From assembly GCA_003024985.2 (NCBI GenBank), contig PXIH01S0004179.1: a DNA stretch of 15,799 bases; one strand, given 5' to 3'. Under the pieces are notes generated by a model that did no database searches, was not told the DNA's origin, and saw only the letters and a program-made list of their open reading frames with translations. Every line of letters starts with the position of its first letter. The stretch's first letter is position 1. The stretch is from Euperipatoides rowelli (taxonomy: Eukaryota > Onychophora > Udeonychophora > Euonychophora > Peripatopsidae). A program made the position numbers and the translations under genes. Positions 10,352 through 15,799 of this stretch are shown in pieces.

Positions 10352-10381
10352 GGGTAGGATCGCACTAGGTGCTTAAATGTC
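10352..10381 (+). repeat. Left terminal inverted repeat
   Basis: Thirty bases, paired with 15685-15713 in inverted orientation with a one-base length difference. Preceded by TTA. Confidence 0.7.
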
Positions 10382-10435
10382 ACGTTTAAATGTTCAGTTT
10401 AAGCGCTTGGTTGAGAATACATTAGTTCATATGAG

Positions 10436-10584
10436 AGAGACCACACTAGATGATTGAGACGCCTCCCAAACTTCCAGTACTGTGTTTCTATTATGACGTT
10501 TAAACCTGAGGCTTTCATACCTTGATCGAAATAAGCTGCAATCAAATGAGTGAGACTGCACTAGGCGCTTAACGTTACGCTTAT
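10436..10584 (+). repeat. Subterminal repeats of the left element end
   Basis: The word GCACTAG at the terminal repeat recurs as ACACTAGATGATTGAGACG near 10443 and as GCACTAGGCGCTTAACGTTACG near 10558. The latter closely resembles the complement of the subterminal sequence at about 15612-15645. Repeated subterminal motifs are common transposase-binding arrangements in DNA transposons; binding here is inference. Confidence 0.5.
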
Positions 10585-10589
10585 CAGAA

Positions 10590-10947
10590 AGAAATGTACA
10601 AAGTACAATTATTGATTATTCTCTTTTTTTTTTATTTATATTAATCCAGTTATACAATGTATATCATTTTTACAATATAGATATATTTCATGTTTAATTT
10701 TAGCAAATATGAATTTATAATAAATCACAAGATAGGCCTATTACAAGAAGGCTATTATAACAATAGATAATTTTTTAGAAATAGAGATTTAGTAAAAATA
10801 TGTTTTTTTTTTTTTATATACAACTAAAGAAAGTGTTAATAAAGTTTTGAGATGATTTCTCCTCACAAAGAGAGAGATAGTCCTCATTTATTGATAGATG
10901 GTTGAAGATGAGAAATTTATTGTGTGTGTTTGTATTTTAATTTTTTC
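10590..10947. other. AT-rich interior of the element
   Basis: No gene is seen. It contains poly-T runs (10624-10633, 10803-10815) and AT-rich sequence leading to the 104-bp duplicated block. Confidence 0.5.
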
Positions 10948-11051
10948 TTAGCAATGATTTGAGATACTAATTTTTCAAGTATATATACTCGGATGTCTGG
11001 GTCAATCTTTAGATTAGTTCAGATATTCAATAAAGCTATGGGTGGAGAAGG
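10948..11051 (+). repeat. 104-bp exact duplicate, copy 1 (ends at NNN)
   Basis: The block starts TTAGCAATGATTTGAGATAC and ends GGGTGGAGAAGG. It is identical, base for base, to 15037-15140. This copy stops directly at the NNN gap. A perfect match bounded by gaps suggests one genomic sequence present on the ends of two contigs rather than a biological duplication. Confidence 0.95.
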
Positions 11052-11054
11052 NNN
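11052..11054. other. Assembly gap (NNN)
   Basis: Three N characters join the end of the first 104-bp copy to a TG/TA/CATA microsatellite. The sequence on either side need not be physically adjacent. Confidence 0.9.
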
Positions 11055-11092
11055 TGTGTGTGTATATACATACATACATATATACATACATA
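11055..11092. repeat. TG/TA/CATA microsatellite at contig edge
   Basis: Compound simple repeat of TG, TA and CATA units starting immediately after the gap, a typical place for an assembler to stop. Confidence 0.8.
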
Positions 11093-11099
11093 CAAACAA

Positions 11100-11500
11100 T
11101 ACGCACACTGACAGACATAGCATATTATATTGCATTTATTATTATACTAGAAAAACATATATGAAAAAGTACACTATTTACATTGTACGCAATTCTTACA
11201 TAAATTTAATTTCATCTTGTGACCCAACCCTCGAAAGGATATAGGTGCCAATTACTAGAGATTATAATCATTCTTCTTATATTTAATTAAGGAAAATACA
11301 CTGTATACAGTATGTGTGTGTGTATGTAGAGATACATAGTGTATATTCATAATATGTAGGTTACTGTAGCATATAGAAAAACTACAACTGCATGTTAATC
11401 TGATGAATAAAACTCTAGAATTTATATTAGTCTGAAAAAAAAAAGTAAAAGTAAAATTTGTTAGAAAAATATACCAAAGCTATATTTTCTACAGTAAAAC
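11100..11500. other. Non-coding AT-rich stretch
   Basis: No gene is supported. It contains short TG repeats (about 11311-11326) and many TACAGTAT-type words. Confidence 0.5.
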
Positions 11501-11509
11501 CCATAGCTC

Positions 11510-11557
11510 AGTGGTATTAGTGGGCAATTTTCTAAATTTACAGGTTCCAGGTAACGG
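11510..11557 (+). repeat. Possible tRNA-derived fragment (weak)
   Basis: TAGCTCAGTGG at 11514-11524 fits an RNA polymerase III A box, and GGTTCCAGG at 11543-11551 partly fits a B box. The spacing is about 15 bases shorter than in a tRNA and no cloverleaf forms, so at most this is a decayed tRNA-derived SINE head or a chance match. Confidence 0.2.
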
Positions 11558-11709
11558 ATATTGGTATCAGCCAATTATGTTAATTTGTTTCTGCTCGCTT
11601 TTCTTCAGTATAAAGAGAAAAGTGTGCATTCAAAGATTGTATGTTAGAGGGTACTGCTCTCTAACGACCTGACATTGTATCTTTACGTTGTTTATTATTT
11701 TGCCTACAG

Positions 11710-11905
11710 TAGTTGGGACTTGGATGGCAGCCGCCCGCTAGAATCTGTGTACCACCTTATATATTATTGTACCTGGCATGAGGCTTATTATTTGTATCCT
11801 GTTTTCATATCATTAGCAATAGAACCAGCATTCACTAAATGTCTGTTTCTTACTGTCAGCAATTGTTTCCTCACCATTACTGTTATTTCACATCACATTC
11901 TGTAG
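11710..11905 (+). CDS. Candidate terminal exon, plus strand (unrecognised)
   Basis: A pyrimidine-rich tract ending TTTTGCCTACAG (11709) looks like a splice acceptor. It is followed by one base and 64 codons to TAG (11903-11905). The peptide starts SWDLDGSRPLESVYH and becomes hydrophobic toward its end (LYPVFISLAIEPAF, then a second apolar stretch), which could be membrane segments or simply AT-rich translation. AATAAA lies at 11990-11995, 85 bases past the stop. There is no family recognition, codon use is ambiguous, and the location is in the suspect S4 segment, so this may be a chance open frame. Confidence 0.25.
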
Positions 11906-12041
11906 TGGCTCTACCCCCTCTGGGCTAGATTCACTATAATATACAGTATTATATACAGTATATATACTTTGTATATATAAATATATATGAATAAAATACC
12001 TTCTTAAAATACAAAGTTACAAACATTACAAAAAAAAATAC

Positions 12042-12150
12042 CTTGACTAGCACATCAATTTGTGAGTTGATGAGATGCTGCAAAAAGTAGCCCAGCTTCG
12101 TGTCCCAGCTACGCCTGTTATGGAACGATTTTTCTCCTGGTTTCAAACAT
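12042..12150 (-). CDS. Candidate internal exon, minus strand (unrecognised)
   Basis: On the minus strand the exon ends GTGCTAGTCAAG followed by GTATTT, a good donor. At its start, GCAAG (AG at 12152-12151) lies about 23 bases after TACTAAG, a good branch-site match, although the tract between is A-rich rather than pyrimidine-rich. The exon supplies one base and then 36 open codons, ending on a codon boundary (phase 0). The peptide starts CLKPGEKSFHNRRSWDT and ends KLGYFLQHLINSQIDVLVK. It is less AT-rich than its flanks and the frame turns into a low-complexity run right after the donor, as expected of an intron. There is no in-frame Met, so it is internal. I do not recognise the family. It could belong to the same gene as 7996-8122 only with at least one more exon between, because the phases differ. 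Confidence 0.4.
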
Positions 12151-12205
12151 CTTGCGTAGGTTTTTTTTTAACTTAGTACGTCGGCTCATTGGATACCTGG
12201 TCTCA

Positions 12206-12219
12206 CTCTCTCTCTCTCT
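12206..12219. repeat. CT dinucleotide repeat
   Basis: Seven CT units followed by AG. On the plus strand this mimics a splice acceptor, but no open exon follows. Confidence 0.8.
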
Positions 12220-12224
12220 AGTTA

Positions 12225-13420
12225 CTTGCTAATTAAATATACTTAACTCTTGAATATTTAATTACGAAAGAAAACAGATAAAATAAAATGAATTTACTGT
12301 TAATGATGGGAAATTTATTTTAAATTTAAAAAAAAAAAAATCACACTGCTTTAAATGTTTATGTAAGGTCACCCGGCAAAGTAATTACTAATTTGATTGG
12401 TAAAAAGCTTATCAAATACTGTAAATGTTCGAAAATTAAAAAGGAAAAAAAAAGCTAATCAAAATAACTACTTTATTCAAGTCTGTAAACTACAAACTTA
12501 TTTGAAAATCTTATTTGGCCCTTTCAGATAATAAATATTAGACCACACTATTTTATCCTTTCATTTTAAAATATATTTACCGTATTGAATCACTCAAGGT
12601 TATAATAGGCATAGCTTAATTTCTTTTTCTTCATTTAATCATACAAGATTTGCCTAACGGAGGGCCAGTTGTAAAATCAAAATGGGATTTGCATAATTAC
12701 TGTACAATAAATACATGTTTTATATTTGCTTGAAATTTAAATCTGTAAAATAAATGTAGGGTAATAATATGTATTATTTAACATGAGAAAAATTAGTTGA
12801 TGTGCTAAAATCTACAAAAGGTTTTCCAGCCTCCCCCCCCCCCATATTCACATAGCTTGGTTTTATTACAAGCAGCCCATGACAGGTTTGTGACGAGTAC
12901 CAGTCCCACCAATTTAGAATGTCCACCAATGAGCTATCAAATTAAAAAAAAAAAATGTTTTTTTTTTAGCTATTGAAGAATGCTTTTTTTTTTCCCTTTT
13001 AATAAATTAGTGTCTTTTATCTCAAGACAGGTCATTTATCTTAGATTGAGCTCTTAATTTTTTTTTTTTTTTTCATGTTTCAAACGACTTCACATAGAAA
13101 ATGTCTACCTAAACTGTTAATATGGTTTAAAGTTTTCAAGTAGAATTATTATTTATCCGAAAAGCAAATAAGTTAAATTAAAAAAGTTGGGATATACAGT
13201 ATCTTTTGCTAAGCTGGATGTGAGCTCAGTGCTCAAAGCGCCCTCTTACAAGAAAAACAAATAATAATCTTTGTTTATGTATTTCTTATTAAAAAAAATC
13301 AAAATATATAAAACATTGTTTTTATAATATTTATTTTATATTTGAGAGGCATAATGGTCAATCATTATTATTTTTTATTACTGTATATTATTATTTATTT
13401 GTAGCCTATTTTAAATAATA
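12225..13420. other. Non-coding AT-rich stretch
   Basis: No gene is seen. It contains A/T homopolymers, a poly-C tract at 12833-12843 and a small GC-richer patch at about 13210-13250 without exon structure. Confidence 0.55.
12833..12843 (+). repeat. Poly-C tract (11 C)
   Basis: Uninterrupted C run; equivalent to a poly-G tract on the minus strand. Confidence 0.9.
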
Positions 13421-13497
13421 ACATGTTATAAAGTGACGTAGAAGCTAACACGTTATAAAGTGACGTAGAAGCTAGCACGTTATAAAGTGATGTAGAG
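13421..13497. repeat. 27-bp tandem repeat, locus 2
   Basis: A partial unit (ACATGTTATAAA at 13421-13432), two full units (13433-13459, 13460-13486) and the start of a third (13487-13497). It is the same unit and orientation as 7740-7829; unit 1 has AACACG in place of AGCACG. The 20 bases at 13422-13441 are identical to the last 20 bases of locus 1 before its N (7810-7829). Confidence 0.9.
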
Positions 13498-13499
13498 TT

Positions 13500-15035
13500 G
13501 TCATTTTCAAATGCAGTCTCAAAAAGTAATATTAAACTATTTAAAATTTAATGAAACAAGCTGTTGATATGAATTTTAAAACAGTTAAACTAAATTTTCT
13601 GAAGTGTCACTGTTTAATTAGGCTATACAATTTTATTACCCCAATTGATAATTTTTTTTTATTGGATATCCTACTATATGTCATATATTTATTGATTCAG
13701 TATTTCTTTGTCTTTTATGTTTGTTTACATATTGGTCGGTGTTTTATTGCACATCCACAACCAATTACTGCTCTATTTCAAGTCACTTTAAAATATCAGA
13801 TACAAACCAAATGTTATTTTAATAGAAGAAATGTAAATAAAATTCAATCCATTTCTTCCAAATAAGTTCTATTGGTTGATGAGGTGAGCCACCTGTCGTC
13901 GTGGTATCACTTTACTTAGGAAAAACCCATTAGATAATTTAATTTTTATAAATTTTATGTTGTCCTACTGACTCATTTAAGCAAATATTTGAATTATTAA
14001 TTGTCTCGGGGTTCCCCCCCCCCCCCCAATCAGATTAATGAAAAGGTATTAACTATAGTTTGTCTACACCAATTTATGTTTCTTTTACAGAAAATTTCAA
14101 TGTTTAATATTATTTCAGACAACTATTAAAAAAAATGTTGTTGTTGTTTTACTGTATTTAACTTAAATAAGAAAAACTAATCCAGAATTAAAGTGTGAAA
14201 AATCATTCTGACTTTCCTCTAAATAAATTTGTTGCCCTATTAATTTTTTTTTTTTACTTGATTGTTTTTATACACTGGTGATTGCTGTTAACAGTTCTGT
14301 AGACAATAGCCTGATTATAAATTGTTTTTAAAAATAATTGACAGTTTATTTAAATTTATCATCAGAAGAAGTGAGTTACAAATCGCAATAGAGGTATTTT
14401 TTAACACAGTAAATTTATTCTATGCACCACTCGAAACAACCTGTTTCTCACATCTTAACACAATACTATAGATTAAAACTACTCCTGGAAATAATTTTCC
14501 TTCATTTAAATAAAACAATTAAAATGATTTATTTTTATTTTTTAAAAATGCAAAGTTGCCAATCATCACCAGCAAGGAAAACAACACAGATTTTAATATT
14601 ATTCTACCATCTTTATTCATGGATGAGAGCTGTCAGTTTTTCTAGGCCATGCAATTTATCATTGAAAGATCACCTAGTTATATTTCATGATTGGCAGTAA
14701 GTTTTACTGATTGTGTTTTTGACGTGACACAGCTGACCGTATGTAAAGTCTTAAAGTAAAATTACAGAAATTGGAGATGGGTTGGAAAAGAATATACTTG
14801 GATAAAATTTCTTAAATGAAATTTTAACTTATAAACTCAAAAGTTGCTGTTGATACTTAATATATTATAATTATTTTCATTCTAATCTTTAATATTGAAG
14901 TTAAATATACTGTAGTTATAAAAAAATATACGATTGCAAATTTGCAAGTTTTAATACTGTTCTCTACTTAAGAAGAGAGGTTATTGGATGAGTTTGTCAC
15001 TCCAACCCTTAAAACAAATCATTATTCCCCTCTGA
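13500..15035. other. Non-coding AT-rich stretch to contig edge
   Basis: The open frames at 13551-13865 and 14422-14700 have AT-driven composition (runs of Ile, Phe, Tyr, Leu and Lys), no domain and no splice context, so I do not call them genes. A poly-C tract lies at 14014-14027. The stretch ends at the N at 15036. Confidence 0.55.
14014..14027 (+). repeat. Poly-C tract (14 C)
   Basis: Uninterrupted C run in AT-rich sequence. Confidence 0.9.
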
Positions 15036-15036
15036 N
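15036..15036. other. Assembly gap placeholder (N)
   Basis: A single N directly before the second 104-bp copy. It marks a contig join. Confidence 0.9.
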
Positions 15037-15140
15037 TTAGCAATGATTTGAGATACTAATTTTTCAAGTATATATACTCGGATGTCTGGGTCAATCTTTA
15101 GATTAGTTCAGATATTCAATAAAGCTATGGGTGGAGAAGG
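15037..15140 (+). repeat. 104-bp exact duplicate, copy 2 (starts after N)
   Basis: Identical to 10948-11051. This copy begins immediately after the N and continues into TGGCTATAATTTTAAAATCC, which is probably the true continuation of the sequence that stops at 11051. Confidence 0.95.
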
Positions 15141-15600
15141 TGGCTATAATTTTAAAATCCTGCTATGGACAAAAGACCTGGAAGAACACGAATGTAAAAT
15201 AATGTCTGGCTTTTTTTAAAAAAAAAAATAAAGCAACAGACGGCTATCTTGTTTCAGAAATCAAGTTTCTAATTTCATTCTATAAATTCGCTTTTGAATG
15301 GCTAAAAGCTAAATTTATTATGCAACCTAGAAAGACTGTGTTGTTTTCATTTTCATTCAGCATGGAAATAAATGTCTTTTGGGATATTTGAATAAGAATT
15401 TAGGGAGTAGTTTTAATTTTTTTTTAGTGAATTGTACTTTGTAGACTTAATTAGGCTATGCTTATCAATAAAATGAAATCGCATCCAACTTACACGATAA
15501 TTCTTACACCTTGGAATATTGTGTACCGTATATAATCAATTGCTGTACATTATGTAGCCTATATCAGGTAGCTTATATGATTTGTATCGGAGTAGCCAGT
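15141..15600. other. AT-rich interior of the element (right part)
   Basis: No gene is seen. It leads from the duplicated block to the subterminal repeats of the right element end. Confidence 0.5.
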
Positions 15601-15611
15601 ATCTAATCCTG

Positions 15612-15684
15612 AAAACGTTGCGTTTCAAACGCTAGTGCGTTCCCAAGTTTTTAACACGTTTGAAGTGTCCCAATTATTAGATTC
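15612..15684 (-). repeat. Subterminal repeats of the right element end
   Basis: AACGCTAGTGCGTTCC near 15628 is an inverted copy of the GCACTAG words at the left end. The complement of 15612-15645 resembles 10551-10583: both have a GCACTAG core, then a GCGYTT word, then ACG repeats. Confidence 0.45.
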
Positions 15685-15713
15685 GACATTTAAACTCTAG
15701 TGCGGTCCTAGCC
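15685..15713 (-). repeat. Right terminal inverted repeat
   Basis: Twenty-nine bases pairing with 10352-10381. Followed by TTA (15714-15716). Confidence 0.7.
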
Positions 15714-15799
15714 TTAATAAGCCCCAGTTATTAAAAAAAATTGCTTTAAATTTAACATATTTATTAGTTCTGTGAAAACAAAATAGAAATATAATAATA

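Larger units (their letters stand above)
10352..15713. mobile_element. Inverted-repeat element with TTA target duplication (Harbinger-like); interrupted by suspect assembly segment
   Basis: The left end (10352-10381) starts GGGTAGGATCGCACTAG and the complement of the right end (15685-15713) starts GGCTAGGACCGCACTAG, 15 of 17 matching; both then reach TTAAATGTC after a few variable bases. Each end is flanked by TTA (10349-10351 and 15714-15716), a TWA-type duplication as in PIF/Harbinger transposons. As assembled the span is about 5.36 kb, but it encloses the segment 11055-15035, which is bounded by N characters and by a 104-bp duplication. Removing that segment and one duplicate leaves an element of about 1,273 bp. 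No transposase frame is visible, so it is non-autonomous. An alternative is two independent partial copies of one family in opposite orientation. Confidence 0.6.

Noticed and set aside
10155-10352. 65-codon open frame on the plus strand
   Set aside because: No motif or splice site; it runs into the left end of the transposon.
10993-11244. 83-codon open frame on the plus strand
   Set aside because: It crosses the NNN gap and a microsatellite, so the frame is an artefact of the join.
13551-13865. 104-codon open frame on the plus strand
   Set aside because: Peptide is dominated by Ile, Phe, Leu and Tyr as expected from AT-rich DNA; no recognisable domain or splice context.
14422-14700. 92-codon open frame on the plus strand
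   Set aside because: Same composition problem and no family similarity that I can recognise.

Overview
This window looks like AT-rich (roughly two thirds or more A+T by eye), intron- or intergenic-type DNA from an animal nuclear genome. No long open frame, operon or prokaryotic signal is present. Instead there are long homopolymer runs, dinucleotide microsatellites, miniature inverted-repeat transposons, a short satellite, and isolated small exons with eukaryotic splice sites. The lineage cannot be fixed from sequence alone; a marine or other invertebrate is a reasonable guess (frequent TAGGCCTA-type words, poly-G tracts), but that is inference.

Layout. Four N positions (7439, 7830, 11052-11054, 15036) divide the window into five pieces, here called S1 (1-7438), S2 (7440-7829), S3 (7831-11051), S4 (11055-15035) and S5 (15037-15799). 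S1 is non-coding apart from repeats: a degenerate 165-bp tandem dimer (2786-3110) and a 303-bp Harbinger-like MITE with TAA target duplication (4465-4767). S2 ends inside a 27-bp tandem repeat that reappears in S4 at 13421-13497. S3 carries the best gene evidence: a minus-strand terminal coding exon (7996-8122) with acceptor, stop and downstream AATAAA. S4 carries a second plausible minus-strand exon (12042-12150) and a weaker plus-strand terminal-exon candidate (11710-11905).

The most informative structure is at the right-hand side. The last 104 bases of S3 (10948-11051) are identical to the first 104 bases of S5 (15037-15140), and both copies stop exactly at N characters. S3 and S5 also carry the two matching ends of one inverted-repeat element (10352-10381 and 15685-15713), each flanked by TTA. 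The simplest reading is that S3 and S5 are physically adjacent, that S4 is a misplaced or alternative contig, and that the real element is a Harbinger-like transposon of about 1.27 kb. This matters for gene structure, because the S4 exons may not lie where the window places them.

How the genes work together cannot be said. The two minus-strand exons could belong to one gene, but their splice phases do not match directly, neither encoded peptide is recognised, and one lies in the suspect S4 segment.
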